Shown: positions 19,189-28,343, counted from the first letter of the stretch. The stretch: 35,389 nt of DNA from Chloroflexota bacterium (GCA_005882115.1 VBEG01000061.1:1-35389), one strand, 5' to 3'. Notes: generated by a model from the sequence alone, not told the origin. Program-made: numbers and translations.

Positions 19189-20204
19189 CGGCGCGCCTCC
19201 ACGGCGCGGAACTGTCTCAGGTTGAAGATCAACACCGGAACCACCGCGATGAGCAAGATGATAGCCACAGCGCTTGCGCCTCCTGAGTTGCCCGCAGTGT
19301 ACAGCTGGTTGTACATGCGGTAGGCGAGTACATCGGTGCCATAGTTGCCGGCCGTCATCACGTACACGACGTCGAAGGCCTTGAGCGCAAAGATCACAAG
19401 CGTGGTACCCACGACGACGATCGTCGGCATCATCAGCGGAAAGATCACGCGCCGGAATATGGTCAGCTCCCCGGCGCCATCAACGCGCGCGGCTTCCAAC
19501 AGGTCGGCGGGGATGCCTTTCAGCGCCGCTGAGAGGATGACCAACGCAAAGCCCGTGATGCCCCACGTCGCGGCGCCGATCAACGCCAGGTTGTTCAGAA
19601 TGTTGAACGTCGGCGTGGGCCATTGGTCTTGGAGCCAGGACACAGGGTCGTGATGCAGGACGAACGTGACCAGGGCGTTCATCGTGCCCAGCTGCGATTC
19701 ACCTGGGGACTGGTACTGGTACATGAAGTTCCAGATCACGCCCAGGGCTACCGATGAGATCGCCATCGGCATAAAGATCAGCGACTTCACGATGTTCTCG
19801 TACAGGACGCGGTCAAACAGAACGGCGAGGATTAGGCCAAACGCAAGTGTGAACAGCGTGTAAAAGATCAGCCAGAAAAAGACGTTGTTGCGGATGGCGA
19901 CCCAAGCACCGCCGGTTGGGAAATTCGCGAACTGTGACTCGTAGTTCCCGAGCCCGATGAAGTTACCGTTGTTGTTCTCGAAGCTCTGGAACACCGTGCC
20001 GATCGCCGGCAACAGAAGATATGCCGCAACCAGGAAAAGGGCAGGCCCGACCCAGAACCAGGGCCGGACCTGCGGTCGACGTTTGTCGGACAAGCGGCGT
20101 ACGAGGAACTCGCTGCCGACGATGTAGGCCCCGATCAGCGCCGGTACGCCGAGGATGACCACCACGAGCGTCGGTAGGTCGGTCAGCAGTACGCCGAAGT
20201 CCAC
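19185..20204 (-). CDS. Sugar ABC transporter permease, AglF/MalF-like
   Basis: This 339-residue inner-membrane permease has about eight hydrophobic segments (roughly 10-32, 50-70, 106-130, 140-160, 205-228, 254-276, 305-327). The coupling EAA loop is EAARVDGAG (237-245) followed by FRRVIFPLMMP. The N-terminal helices and the conserved SLIFMPMAISSVALGVIW and YQYQSP agree with AglF-type alpha-glucoside permeases. The GTG start at 20204 has a clear AGGAGA 8-9 nt upstream, one of the few good ribosome sites in the window. It lies 18 nt after the solute-binding protein gene and overlaps the AglG remnant by 4 nt. It should pair with the AglG-like permease to form the channel. Confidence 0.92.
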   Translation of the reverse strand: MDFGVLLTDLPTLVVVILGVPALIGAYIVGSEFLVRRLSDKRRPQVRPWFWVGPALFLVAAYLLLPAIGTVFQSFENNNGNFIGLGNYESQFANFPTGGAWVAIRNNVFFWLIFYTLFTLAFGLILAVLFDRVLYENIVKSLIFMPMAISSVALGVIWNFMYQYQSPGESQLGTMNALVTFVLHHDPVSWLQDQWPTPTFNILNNLALIGAATWGITGFALVILSAALKGIPADLLEAARVDGAGELTIFRRVIFPLMMPTIVVVGTTLVIFALKAFDVVYVMTAGNYGTDVLAYRMYNQLYTAGNSGGASAVAIILLIAVVPVLIFNLRQFRAVEARR

Positions 20205-20222
20205 GCTTTCTTCTCCTACACC

Positions 20223-21527
20223 TCAGGACGATTTATAGGCGGTGGCCTGAACCTGATCCAGGGTCGCCAGGATGCTGTCGAGCTTGCCCTGGTTGGTGAC
20301 GAAGTCGAGGCAAGCCTTCCATGCGGCCGATCGCATATCGGCCGGCATCAAGTCGGTCGCGTCGTACTTGCCGATCTTGGTGTCGACCAGGATCTGGGCG
20401 CTCTCCTTGGAGATCGGGTCCGGGTATGAGTCGAGCGGTGTCTGCTTGTTCGGCGAGATCTTGCCGCCCTTCTTCACCCAGATAACCTGCGCGTTGGCCG
20501 TGGTCAGATAGTTGAGCAGCTTGCGGGTCTGAGGCGAGTCGTGGAACATCGACCATGCATCACCCGAGACGACGTGGGCGCCCGCATAGGAAGCGGTGAT
20601 ATCGGGAAGCGGGAAGAAGTTGAAATCGGTCACAGGCTGGAGGTTCGGATTCGCCTCCTGGAAGAACGTCGTGATGAACGACGCCTGGTTGTGCAAGTAG
20701 CACTTCGGCGGGTTAGTGAACAAGGGGTTGCCTCCCGTCTTGAAGCTCGTATTGGTGATCCCCTTGCTGCCGCCAAACACGTTGCTGTCGTCGCCCGGCC
20801 CAAGGACCTTGCCCCAGGTCGTGAACGCTGCCTTGATCTCAGGCGAGGACCACTTCTGGGTGCCCGCGACCCACTTGTCGTAGACGTCGGGACCGGACTG
20901 GCTGAGCACGATCTCCTTGAGCCAGTCGCTTCCTGGCCATCCATCGTCCGCACCACCACTCTTCAGGGCGACGCACCACGGGGTGGTGCCCGTGCCCTTG
21001 ATCTGGCTTTGCAGCGTCACCATGTCGTCAAACGTCTTGGGCACGGTGTAGCTCTTGGCCTGGAATGCCTTGACGTTGTACCAGATGAGTCCCTTTAGCG
21101 AGACCCACGAGTAAACCTGGTACAGCTTGCCGTTGATGGTGCCCAGGTCGATCCAGCTCTGCGAGTAGTTCTGCTTCAGCTGGCTCATATCGATCTTGTC
21201 ATCGAGCGCGATGACCTTGCCCTGCTGCGCGAACTGGGTCAGCAGCTGTGGGTTGGGAGCGGCCGCAAGGTCAGGCGGATTGCCAGCCGCAACACGCGTT
21301 CTCAGGACCGCGGAAAGGTCCCGGGTCGACTCGTACTGGACCTTGATGCCAGTCGAGTCTTCGAATGGTTTCAGCACTGACAAGAAATTGGCCTGCTCAG
21401 TGCTGGCCCATTCCGCTATGACCTTCACCGAGCCTGCGTTTTGCGTCGAGCCTCCCGCGCAGCCGACGGTCACGAAGAGTGCCATCAACGGCACAATCAG
21501 GCTGCGCCTATACCACTTAGCGCGCAT
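20223..21527 (-). CDS. Sugar ABC transporter solute-binding lipoprotein (AglE-like)
   Basis: This is a 434-residue extracytoplasmic binding protein. The signal peptide MRAKWYRRSLIVPLMALFV ends in a lipobox-like VTVGC with Cys23 as the lipidation site, followed by an AGGSTQNAGS linker. The mature protein has the cluster-B sugar-binding fold (VIAEWASTEQANFLSVLKPF, GIKVQYE, NPPDLAAAPNPQLLTQFA, DLGTINGKLYQVYSWVSLKG, VVSGDAWSMF). The length and the order binding protein-F-G-K match AglEFGK, importers of trehalose, maltose and sucrose-type alpha-glucosides. The ATG has GGGGGA about 8 nt upstream. The 87-nt gap after lacI contains a TAGAAT (21587-21582) that could be a weak -10, but no good -35 and no copy of the lacI operator, so the importer probably depends on the lacI promoter. 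Confidence 0.92.
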   Translation of the reverse strand: MRAKWYRRSLIVPLMALFVTVGCAGGSTQNAGSVKVIAEWASTEQANFLSVLKPFEDSTGIKVQYESTRDLSAVLRTRVAAGNPPDLAAAPNPQLLTQFAQQGKVIALDDKIDMSQLKQNYSQSWIDLGTINGKLYQVYSWVSLKGLIWYNVKAFQAKSYTVPKTFDDMVTLQSQIKGTGTTPWCVALKSGGADDGWPGSDWLKEIVLSQSGPDVYDKWVAGTQKWSSPEIKAAFTTWGKVLGPGDDSNVFGGSKGITNTSFKTGGNPLFTNPPKCYLHNQASFITTFFQEANPNLQPVTDFNFFPLPDITASYAGAHVVSGDAWSMFHDSPQTRKLLNYLTTANAQVIWVKKGGKISPNKQTPLDSYPDPISKESAQILVDTKIGKYDATDLMPADMRSAAWKACLDFVTNQGKLDSILATLDQVQATAYKSS

Positions 21528-21614
21528 GGTTTTTCCCCCAATCCGATACGAGGTGGACGGCGTGTGTCTGCCTTAGTGACAATTCTATTTACCTCCCCTG
21601 AATGCTGCCGGAAG

Positions 21615-22664
21615 CTAGGTCTGGCGGCTGACCACCTCCTTGGCTTTGGAGGTCGAGCCGCGAACGACGAGGCTCGTCGCCAGCGGCTGCGGCGACTCGA
21701 CCTTACGGCCGTTCATGCGGTCGATCAGCAACCGTGCGGCGAGGCGACCTTTCTCGACGATCGGCTGGTGGACCGTGGTCAGCGGCGGGTATGTCCAGGC
21801 CGCCATGGGCAGGTCGTCGAACCCGACGACCGAGAGATCGGCAGGTACCCGGAGCCCAGATGCACGCGCCGCGGACATGACCCCGATCGCGGCCATGTCG
21901 CTCATCGCGAGCACCGCTGTGGGACGGCGAACGCCCTCTCGGAGCTGGTGAAACGCGCGGGCACCTGCCTCGACGGAGATGCCCGCCGTGACGCACTCCG
22001 GTGCGGGCGCCCCGGCGCCCGCGATCGCTGCCTCGTAGCCCGCCATCCGCCGTGCCGCGGTCGGTGTCGTCTCGAGCTGCGAGCGTGTGGGCGGCAGCAC
22101 GATGATCGCCAGCTGCGTGTGGCCGAGCTCGAGCAGGTGCCTGGCCGCCTCCTCCGCCCCACCCCTGTCATCGACGTTGACCACGGGATGCTCGGGCGAC
22201 GGATCCGAGTCGACGAGCACCGTGGGGATGCCGTTGCGGTCCAGCAATCTGAGGGCCTTGTCGTCGGGGCTGAGGCCGAGGCTGATGAAGCCGTCGACGG
22301 ACGCCTGCCTGATCGCGCTCTCCAGTGATCCGTCCAGCGGCGGCACCAACAGCAAAGTCAGGTCGTGCTCCTCGCACTGTTCGCCAAGGCCCTGCATCAG
22401 CTCGCTCAGGAAAGGGTTCGCGAAGACCGTGGACAGCCGCTGCGGGATCAAGACGCCCATGGTTCCGCTGCGCCGCATCGAAAGGGCGCGTGCGGCCGGG
22501 TGCGGCGCGTAGCCGAGGTCGCGGGCGACGCGCAGCACGCGTTCGAGGGTCGCCTGGCCCAGGTTTTCGGGGTTGTTGAACGCGAACGACACGGCCGTCT
22601 TCGAGACGCCCGCCGCGATCGCGACGTCAGCGATTGTGACCCGGGAAACCGGCGTTCCTGTCAT
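21615..22664 (-). CDS. LacI-family transcriptional regulator
   Basis: This 349-residue repressor has an N-terminal helix-turn-helix (VTIADVAIAAGVSKTAVSFA, about 9-28), a hinge helix ARALSMRRSGTMGVLIPQ and a periplasmic-binding-protein-like effector domain (VDGFISLG, PVVNVDDRGGAEEAARHLLE, VVGFDDLPMAAWTYPPLTTV). The effector is probably an imported sugar or its metabolite. The gene lies between a GH2 glycosidase and an alpha-glucoside importer. Its ATG is preceded by GGGGGG at 7 nt, and the leader contains a mirrored double operator just downstream of a strong promoter. This argues for autoregulation and control of the downstream importer, ParB-like, adk and GH15 genes. Confidence 0.93.
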   Translation of the reverse strand: MTGTPVSRVTIADVAIAAGVSKTAVSFAFNNPENLGQATLERVLRVARDLGYAPHPAARALSMRRSGTMGVLIPQRLSTVFANPFLSELMQGLGEQCEEHDLTLLLVPPLDGSLESAIRQASVDGFISLGLSPDDKALRLLDRNGIPTVLVDSDPSPEHPVVNVDDRGGAEEAARHLLELGHTQLAIIVLPPTRSQLETTPTAARRMAGYEAAIAGAGAPAPECVTAGISVEAGARAFHQLREGVRRPTAVLAMSDMAAIGVMSAARASGLRVPADLSVVGFDDLPMAAWTYPPLTTVHQPIVEKGRLAARLLIDRMNGRKVESPQPLATSLVVRGSTSKAKEVVSRQT

Positions 22665-22683
22665 GGGCTCGCCCCCCAGCGAT

Positions 22684-22708
22684 TAAACCGCTTTACTAAA
22701 GCGGTTTA
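22684..22708. promoter_or_regulatory. Double LacI-type operator in the lacI leader
   Basis: TAAACCGCTTTA (22684-22695) and TAAAGCGGTTTA (22697-22708) are exact inverted copies separated by one base, giving a perfect 12-bp inverted repeat. Each half is itself a near palindrome with a central CG, one change from TAAAGCGCTTTA, the usual shape of a LacI-family site. It therefore reads as one long palindrome or two operators on adjoining faces. It covers about +1 to +25 of the predicted promoter, a position suited to repression. Confidence 0.75.
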
Positions 22709-22714
22709 GAGGCG

Positions 22715-22743
22715 ATCCTATGTCGTACCAGGCGATCTGTCAA
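22715..22743 (-). promoter_or_regulatory. Predicted sigma-70-type promoter of lacI and the importer genes
   Basis: A perfect -35 box TTGACA (22743-22738) is separated by exactly 17 nt from TAGGAT (22720-22715, four of six consensus bases). Transcription would start near 22708, at the edge of the operator. The -35 lies inside the end of the GH2 gene and the -10 covers its stop codon. This is the best promoter match I found in the window. Confidence 0.65.
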
Positions 22744-24400
22744 GCAGCGAGTTGGGGCGGCGTTTGGTCGCTTGTGTGAGCGGGCGAAGCAGCGCTGGGT
22801 CCACCTTCGGCACGCGCTCTGCCGTCAGCAGCCCGTTCTGTTCTTGCTCCACGTCGGAAAGCTGCGTGTAGCAAAAACCCACCACCGGCCCGGCGCCCAT
22901 CAGCGCATCGATGAGCGCGCCATACGCCCCGACGAATGCGTTCTCGTCCGAGACCTCGAGCCAGCCCCATCCGCCCGATCCCGCAACGCGCAGACCCCCA
23001 AACTCGCTGACGATCACGGGCTCGCCGCGGTAGCCGTAGCCGGGGCCGTAGACGACGTGGCCGCTGGCGCTGCCGTCAAGGGCGGCATCGAGGTCGCGGT
23101 AGCGCCGCGCGAGCTGGGCCGGCTGCGTGTAGTCGTGAACCGTGCACATGTCGCTCAGCGTGTGCTCCCAGCCATCGTTGGAGATCACCGGTCGCGTGCC
23201 ATCGAGGGCGTGCGTCCGGTGGTACAGGTCGTCCAGGAACCGAGCACGGACAGAGGGATCGATGTGGTCGAGGCCGAAGCTCTCGTTGGCGACCACCCAG
23301 GCCACGATCGACGGATGGTCGCGGTCGCGTCTCACCAGCTCGCTCCATTCGGCCGCCAGGCGGCGCTCGGCCTCCAGTGAATGCTCATGAAAGCTCGGCA
23401 TCTCGGACCACACGAGGAACCCGAGCCGGTCCGCCCAGTAGAGCCAGCGTGGATCTTCCGCCTTCTGGTGCTTGCGAGCCCCGTTGAACCCAAAGGCCTT
23501 GGCGAGCTCGACGTCGCGTCGCAGGTCTTCATCGCGCGCCGCGGTCATCCCGCCGCCTGGGAAATAGCCCTGGTCGAGGACGAGGCGCTGGACGTAGGGC
23601 TGTCCGTTCAGCAGGAACTGCCCGTCCCTCGTCTCGATCTTGCGCATTCCGAAATAGCTCTCGACGCGGTCTGCCTCCACGCCGTCCAGGCCCAGCAATC
23701 GGATCTCGAGGTCGTAGAGGACAGGCGAATCGGGCGACCACGGGGCGACCGCATCCAGCTGCATACGACCGTCGCCGGGCCGCCCGGACCAGGTTCCGAC
23801 GACTTCCCCATCCAGCCTCGCGACCAGCTCGATGCCGCCTTCCCCGCCAACCCCGAAGAGGACAGCACCTTCGGAAAAGTCCGGGCTGACCCGGATGCCC
23901 GTGATGTGGCGGTCGGGCAGCGGCTCGAGCCACACCGGCTGCCAGATTCCTGTCGTGGGTGTGTAGAAGATTCCCTCCGGCCCGGGGCCCCAGTACTGCT
24001 TGCCGCGCGGAATGGTTTTGTCGGTGAGCGGGTCCTCCGCGCGGACGACCAGCTGGTTGTCGCGCGCGCGCGACATCTCTGTGATGTCGGCGGTGAATGG
24101 GACATGACCGCCCTCATGACGCGCGACCTCGACGTCGTTGACCCAGATGGTCGCGCGGTAGTCGACCGCCCCGAAGTGGAGCACCAGGCGGTCGGCCGCC
24201 GGTGCGTCGAACCGGCGCCGGTACCAGACGACATCGCGGGGGAGCTCATGCAGCCCGGACAGCTCGGACTCTGGGCAGAAAGGAACCACGATCTGGCGGT
24301 CGAAGCTCGGCCTGGTACCGGTGCCAAACTCCCATTCGCCGTTCAAAGTCATCCACCGGGACCGGCGAAAGTTGGGCCGAGGATATTCGGCTCGAATCAT
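22718..24400 (-). CDS. GH2 family beta-glycosidase
   Basis: This is a 560-residue retaining glycoside hydrolase. The sugar-binding domain (WMTLNGEWEFGTG, WYRRRFDAP, LHFGAVDYRATIWVNDVEVA) comes first, then an immunoglobulin-like domain (about 165-262) and the catalytic TIM barrel. Catalytic residues are Glu373 in AWVVANESFGLDH (acid/base) and Glu466 in VIVSEFGGL (nucleophile). It lacks the long C-terminal domains of LacZ and no signal peptide is visible, so it acts in the cytoplasm. Its specificity (beta-glucuronidase, beta-galactosidase, beta-mannosidase or other) cannot be read from the sequence. It starts with ATG at 24400, divergent from the Gfo/Idh-ThuA operon, and sits 53 nt upstream of lacI. 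Confidence 0.9.
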   Translation of the reverse strand: MIRAEYPRPNFRRSRWMTLNGEWEFGTGTRPSFDRQIVVPFCPESELSGLHELPRDVVWYRRRFDAPAADRLVLHFGAVDYRATIWVNDVEVARHEGGHVPFTADITEMSRARDNQLVVRAEDPLTDKTIPRGKQYWGPGPEGIFYTPTTGIWQPVWLEPLPDRHITGIRVSPDFSEGAVLFGVGGEGGIELVARLDGEVVGTWSGRPGDGRMQLDAVAPWSPDSPVLYDLEIRLLGLDGVEADRVESYFGMRKIETRDGQFLLNGQPYVQRLVLDQGYFPGGGMTAARDEDLRRDVELAKAFGFNGARKHQKAEDPRWLYWADRLGFLVWSEMPSFHEHSLEAERRLAAEWSELVRRDRDHPSIVAWVVANESFGLDHIDPSVRARFLDDLYHRTHALDGTRPVISNDGWEHTLSDMCTVHDYTQPAQLARRYRDLDAALDGSASGHVVYGPGYGYRGEPVIVSEFGGLRVAGSGGWGWLEVSDENAFVGAYGALIDALMGAGPVVGFCYTQLSDVEQEQNGLLTAERVPKVDPALLRPLTQATKRRPNSLLDRSPGTT

Positions 24401-24448
24401 CGCGTAAGGGAGATGAAACGGCGTTGCAAGGCGACATCATTGTCGGCC

Positions 24449-25495
24449 GTGACGGCGCTGCGACTGATGCAAGTTGGCCTCGGAGGTCACGGCCGCAACT
24501 GGGCCAGGCGCATCGTCCCAGACGTCGACGAGGTCGAGCTTGTCGCGTACGTCGACTCCGATCCGTACACGCTGGACATCGCCCGCGAAGAGCTGCGCGC
24601 GCCCGCCGGCATGTACTTCGAATCGATCAGGGAGGCGATCACGGCCACCCGGCCGGAAGCGGTCCTCAACACCACCGCGCTGGCGGGTCATGCGCCCGTG
24701 ACGCGCGCGGCCCTCGACGCCGGACTGCACGTCCTGGTCGAGAAGCCGTTCGCGGCGACCCTCGGCGCTGCGCACCAGCTGGTCGACGTCGCCGCCAAAG
24801 CCGGCCTCGTCCTGATGGTCAGCCAGAACTACCGCTACTTCCCCGCACCGAGGGCCATCGCCGAATTCGTCCGGGCGGCGCCCCTGGGCAAGCTGCACGA
24901 GGTCTCGATCGACTTCCGCCGTTACTCGATGGCCGGGCCGTCGGGACGCGGCCGTCACCACCTCGAGGAGCAGCCTCTGTTGGTCGACATGTCGATCCAC
25001 CACTTCGACCTCCTTCGCCTGATCCTCGGCTCCGAGCCGGAGCGCATCTACTGCGAAGCGTGGAATCCGAGCTGGACGGACTTCAGCGGCCCGTCTGTCA
25101 CGGTCGCCTCGATCCTGTTTCCGGGCGTCGTGGTCAGCTACCGCGCCAGCTGGGTCACCGCCGGACATCTGACTCCATGGGCCGGCGAGTGGCACCTCGA
25201 GTTCGAGCGCGGCGAGGTCGTCTGGGCGAGCCGCGACGATGACATGAACGAGGACCGCGTGATGATCCGTCCGCGCGGCGGCAGGTCGCGAACCGCGACG
25301 CTGCGCCCGATGGCGAGGACAGGTCCGGCTGGGACTCTGACCGAGTTTGCGCATGCGGTGCAGTCGGGCTGCGAGCCGGAGACCTCAGGCCGTGACAACC
25401 TGGGCACGGTCGCGTTCGTCGCGGCCGCGGTCGAGTCCGCGTCTGTCCACGAGCCTGTATCGATCTACCGGACCGGCGAAGCGCTTCCCATCTGA
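24449..25495 (+). CDS. Gfo/Idh/MocA-family oxidoreductase (first copy)
   Basis: This is a 348-residue NAD(P)-dependent sugar dehydrogenase. The Rossmann motif VGLGGHG lies at about 9-15, EKP at 98-100 with Lys99 the usual catalytic lysine, and the substrate-site block [18 protein letters not shown] (177-194) supplies Asp180, His184/185 and Asp187. The family oxidises or reduces hydroxyls of pyranosides and inositols. I chose GTG 24449 because the first beta-strand ([10 protein letters not shown]) starts before the alternative ATG at 24467 and because CATCAT lies 8 nt upstream, consistent with a leaderless start. The stop overlaps the next ATG by 1 nt (TGATG). The partner genes suggest a role in making 3-keto glycosides, as proposed for ThuB. 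Confidence 0.88.
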   Translation: MTALRLMQVGLGGHGRNWARRIVPDVDEVELVAYVDSDPYTLDIAREELRAPAGMYFESIREAITATRPEAVLNTTALAGHAPVTRAALDAGLHVLVEKPFAATLGAAHQLVDVAAKAGLVLMVSQNYRYFPAPRAIAEFVRAAPLGKLHEVSIDFRRYSMAGPSGRGRHHLEEQPLLVDMSIHHFDLLRLILGSEPERIYCEAWNPSWTDFSGPSVTVASILFPGVVVSYRASWVTAGHLTPWAGEWHLEFERGEVVWASRDDDMNEDRVMIRPRGGRSRTATLRPMARTGPAGTLTEFAHAVQSGCEPETSGRDNLGTVAFVAAAVESASVHEPVSIYRTGEALPI

Positions 25496-26250
25496 TGCTG
25501 GCTCGTCGCCAGCTTCGCGTCACGATCTGGAACGAGTACGTCCATGAGCGGCGCGAGCCTTCTGTCCAGGCGATCTATCCGGACGGAATGCACGCGCCGA
25601 TCGCCGAAGGCATCCGCCGCGAGCTGGGCGACGCCGTCACCGTGCGCATCGCGACGCTCGAGGAGCCAGAGCATGGTTTGACCGAGGCCGCCCTCGCCGA
25701 GACCGACGTCCTGACCTGGTGGGGTCACGCCGCGCACGACCAGGTTGCGGACGAAGTCGTGGAGCGCGTGCACGCTCGCGTGCTGGACGGCATGGGCATC
25801 GTCGTTCTGCATTCGGGGCATTACTCGAAGATCTTCAAGCGCCTCATGGGTACGTCCTGCTCGCTGCGCTGGCGCTCCGAGGAGGGCGGCGAGCGCGAGG
25901 TCATCTGGACCGTCAATCCCGCCCACCCGATCGCGGCCGGCGTCCCGCAGCCGATCGTCGTCGCGCACGACGAGATGTACGGCGAGTACTTCGACATCCC
26001 GCCTCCCGATGAGCTCGTCTTCATCAGCTCTTATGAAGGCGGCGAAGTTTTTCGCAGCGGGTGTTGCTTTTACCGCGGCGCCGGCCGCCTCGCGTACTTC
26101 AGCCCCGGCGACCAGGAGTTTCCGGTTTATCACCAGCCCGAGATCCAGCGCGTCATCGCCAACTGCGTCGCGTGGTGCGGCGGCGCGAGCCAGCCGAACG
26201 ACGGTCCATCCGCACGAGAGGGCAACTCGAAGCGAAACTGGTACCTGTGA
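25495..26250 (+). CDS. thuA: ThuA-like domain protein (trehalose utilization family)
   Basis: This 251-residue protein belongs to the ThuA group of the class I glutamine-amidotransferase-like fold. The conserved blocks are [11 protein letters not shown] (9-19), [13 protein letters not shown] (72-84), [20 protein letters not shown] (105-124), the acidic/aromatic DEMYGEYF and the ending GDQEFPVYH. In rhizobia ThuA works with the Gfo/Idh protein ThuB in catabolism of trehalose and related disaccharides through 3-keto derivatives. There is no glutaminase triad. Length and motif order are typical. It is linked by stop/start overlaps to Gfo/Idh genes on both sides (TGATG before, GTGA after), so the three proteins should be made together. 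Confidence 0.92.
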   Translation: MLARRQLRVTIWNEYVHERREPSVQAIYPDGMHAPIAEGIRRELGDAVTVRIATLEEPEHGLTEAALAETDVLTWWGHAAHDQVADEVVERVHARVLDGMGIVVLHSGHYSKIFKRLMGTSCSLRWRSEEGGEREVIWTVNPAHPIAAGVPQPIVVAHDEMYGEYFDIPPPDELVFISSYEGGEVFRSGCCFYRGAGRLAYFSPGDQEFPVYHQPEIQRVIANCVAWCGGASQPNDGPSAREGNSKRNWYL

Positions 26251-27416
26251 GGTCGTTCGCCGAAATCGGGGCGGCTGTGGTGGGGACCGGGTTTATCGGC
26301 GCCGTCCACGTCGAAGCGTTGCGCCGTCTGGGCGTGCAGGTGCATGGCGTGGTCGGATCCACGCGCGAGCGGGCCGCCGCGAGGGCGGTGGAGATTGGCC
26401 TGCCCCAGGCCTATGGCAGCTTCCAGGCGATGCTCGACGACCCGCGCGTCGATGTCGTGCACGTCACCTCGCCCAATCATTTGCACCACGAGCACTCGAG
26501 GGCCGCCCTTCGCGCCGGCAAGCATGTCGTGTGCGAGAAGCCGCTCGCCATGACGCCGGCCGAGTCAGCCGACCTGCTCCAGATCGCCGAGCACAGTGGG
26601 CTGGTGCACGCGACCAACTTCAACCTGCGCTTCTACCCGGTCGTCCAGCACGTGCATGGCATGGTCCGCGAGGGCGCGCTGGGCGAGGTGCGACTGGTGT
26701 CCGGCCATTACCTGCAGGACTGGCTGCTGCTCGACACCGACTGGAACTGGCGGCTCGAGCCCGAACTGGGCGGCGTCCTCCGCGCCGTGTCCGATATCGG
26801 TTCGCACTGGATGGACCTGACCACGTTCCTGACGGGCAAGCGGATCGTCGCCGTGATGGCGGACCTCGCGACGTTCATCAAGAAGCGACGGCAGCCGTCG
26901 GGCCCCATGGAGACGTTCGCCACCGGCCGCGGAGTGAAGACCGTGGAGCGCGATATCTCGACCGAGGACTGCGCGACGATCCTGCTTCGCTACGAGGACG
27001 GCACGCGCGGCGCCGTGACGGTCTCTCAGATCAGCGCCGGCCGCAAGAACTCGCTGCTGTTCGAGGTCGACGGCTCGACCTCCGCCGTAGGCTGGAACTC
27101 GGAACGGCCCGACGAGCTCTGGATCGGGCATCGCGGGCGCCCCAACGAGCTCCTGCTGCGCGACCCCGCGATCCTCAACGAAGAGGGGCGTCGCGCCGCG
27201 AGCCTTCCCGGTGGCCACGCCGAGGGATTCGCCGACACCTTTCGCGCGCTGTACGCCGCGGTGTATCGAGCCGTAAGCGCAGGCAAGCCGTCGGAGGGCT
27301 ACCCCACCTTTGCCGACGGCCACGACGAGATGCTCGTCTGCGACGCGGTGGCACGCAGCCATCGCGAGCAGAGGTGGGTCGAGGTCGAGCGCGCCGTGAG
27401 GTCGGCGGCCAGGTGA
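26247..27416 (+). CDS. Gfo/Idh/MocA-family oxidoreductase (second copy)
   Basis: This is a 389-residue dehydrogenase with VVGTGFIG (11-18), CEKPLA (Glu97-Lys98-Pro99) and the substrate-site block [18 protein letters not shown], in which Asp183, His187 and Asp190 are the usual contacts. It differs clearly from the first copy in length and C-terminal half ([51 protein letters not shown]), so the two are not a recent duplication and probably use different substrates or work in opposite directions. The GTG at 26247 overlaps the thuA stop, and its own stop overlaps the next GTG, both as GTGA. The last motif type is common in ThuB-like and 1,5-anhydrosugar or 3-keto-glycoside dehydrogenases. Confidence 0.9.
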   Translation: MRSFAEIGAAVVGTGFIGAVHVEALRRLGVQVHGVVGSTRERAAARAVEIGLPQAYGSFQAMLDDPRVDVVHVTSPNHLHHEHSRAALRAGKHVVCEKPLAMTPAESADLLQIAEHSGLVHATNFNLRFYPVVQHVHGMVREGALGEVRLVSGHYLQDWLLLDTDWNWRLEPELGGVLRAVSDIGSHWMDLTTFLTGKRIVAVMADLATFIKKRRQPSGPMETFATGRGVKTVERDISTEDCATILLRYEDGTRGAVTVSQISAGRKNSLLFEVDGSTSAVGWNSERPDELWIGHRGRPNELLLRDPAILNEEGRRAASLPGGHAEGFADTFRALYAAVYRAVSAGKPSEGYPTFADGHDEMLVCDAVARSHREQRWVEVERAVRSAAR

Positions 27417-28321
27417 AGCTCGGACTGCTGACCGCCGCGTTTCCGGATCTCACCCTCGAAGAGATCGCGATCTGGGCGCACGACAACGGCTTCGAGGCGC
27501 TCGAGATCGCCTGCTGGCCGTCGAGCGGGAGCGAGCATCGCCGCTACGCGGGCGTCGCCCACGTCGATGTCCACGATTTCAACGCGAAAGAGGTGCGGAA
27601 GCTCCTGGGTCGTTACGACCTGGAGATCTCATCGCTCGCGTACTACCCGAACAACCTCGACCCCGACGCGGACGCCAGGCAGGCCGCCAACGATCACCTT
27701 CGTCGCGTAGTCGAGGCGGCCCAGCTGCTCGGGGTGGAGACGGTCGGCACCTTCGTCGGTCGCGATCAGCGGCGCTCGGTCGCCGAGAACCTCGAAGACT
27801 TCAAGCGTGTATGGCCGCCTCTCGTGCGGCATGCGCGCGAGCATGGTGTCCGGATCGCGATCGAGAACTGCCCGATGATCTTCTCGGCTGACGAGTGGCC
27901 CGGCGGGCGCAATCTCGCGTACTCCCCCGCGCTCTGGCGCCAGATGTTCGAGATCATCCCCGACGAGAACTTCGGCCTCAACTTCGACCCCTCTCACCTC
28001 GTATGGCAGTTCATCGATTACACGCGTGCGGTCCGCGAGTTCGCGCCGCGCATCTTTCACGTCCACGCCAAGGACATGGAGATCGACCGCGACGGGCTCT
28101 ACGACGAAGGCGTGATGTCCCTCGGCCTCGGTTGGCAGGTGCCACGCCTTCCGGGCCTGGGTGAGGTTCGCTGGGATCGCTTCATCAGCGCCCTGTACGC
28201 GATCGGCTACGACTGGGTCGTATCGATCGAGCACGAGGACCGCAACTTCGAAGGCGAGCTGGAGCTCGTGCAGCGCGGCTTCCTCCTCGCCCGCAACACG
28301 CTCCGGCCTCTCGTCGTCTAG
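27413..28321 (+). CDS. Sugar phosphate isomerase/epimerase-type TIM barrel (AP endonuclease 2 fold)
   Basis: This is a 302-residue protein of the xylose-isomerase-like TIM barrel superfamily. It starts [19 protein letters not shown]. Probable metal ligands and catalytic residues are Glu151 in IAIENCPM, Asp192/His195 in [10 protein letters not shown], His217/His219 in FHVHAKDME and Glu273 in [10 protein letters not shown]. Relatives act as sugar epimerases, inosose isomerases or lyases of 3-keto glycosides. The GTG start overlaps the preceding stop (GTGA), making this the last gene of a four-gene coupled operon. Together with two dehydrogenases and ThuA it fits a route that oxidises a glycoside at C3, cleaves or isomerises the keto sugar and reduces the product (inference). 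Confidence 0.88.
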   Translation: MKLGLLTAAFPDLTLEEIAIWAHDNGFEALEIACWPSSGSEHRRYAGVAHVDVHDFNAKEVRKLLGRYDLEISSLAYYPNNLDPDADARQAANDHLRRVVEAAQLLGVETVGTFVGRDQRRSVAENLEDFKRVWPPLVRHAREHGVRIAIENCPMIFSADEWPGGRNLAYSPALWRQMFEIIPDENFGLNFDPSHLVWQFIDYTRAVREFAPRIFHVHAKDMEIDRDGLYDEGVMSLGLGWQVPRLPGLGEVRWDRFISALYAIGYDWVVSIEHEDRNFEGELELVQRGFLLARNTLRPLVV

Positions 28322-28343
28322 CCGCGGCGCTACTGCGCCGCGG
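28322..28343. terminator. Hairpin between convergent genes, possible bidirectional terminator
   Basis: CCGCGGCGC (28322-28330) and GCGCCGCGG (28335-28343) form a perfect 9-bp stem with loop TACT, directly after the stop of the isomerase gene and overlapping the last codons of the convergent MFS gene. No T-run follows on either strand, so termination is plausible from position but not canonical. Confidence 0.4.

Noticed and set aside
21577-21582. TTGTCA as -35 of a separate promoter for the solute-binding protein gene
   Set aside because: The hexamer 17 nt downstream is CGTCCA, which is not a -10, and no lacI operator copy is nearby.
22718-24400. GH2 gene as LacZ beta-galactosidase
   Set aside because: It has 560 residues and lacks the C-terminal domains of LacZ; the specificity cannot be stated.
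23381-24448. In-frame extension of the first Gfo/Idh gene through the GH2 gene (704 residues in total)
   Set aside because: The extension is antisense to GH2 and has no recognisable motif; the Rossmann strand begins just after GTG 24449.
24401-24448. Possible second LacI operator in the GH2-Gfo/Idh divergent region (AAACGGCGTT)
   Set aside because: It lacks the TAAA/TTTA arms of the lacI-leader sites and is not palindromic.
25745-27412. Long frame running into the TIM-barrel gene
   Set aside because: It overlaps thuA and the second Gfo/Idh gene in another frame; the barrel begins exactly at GTG 27413 with a GTGA overlap.
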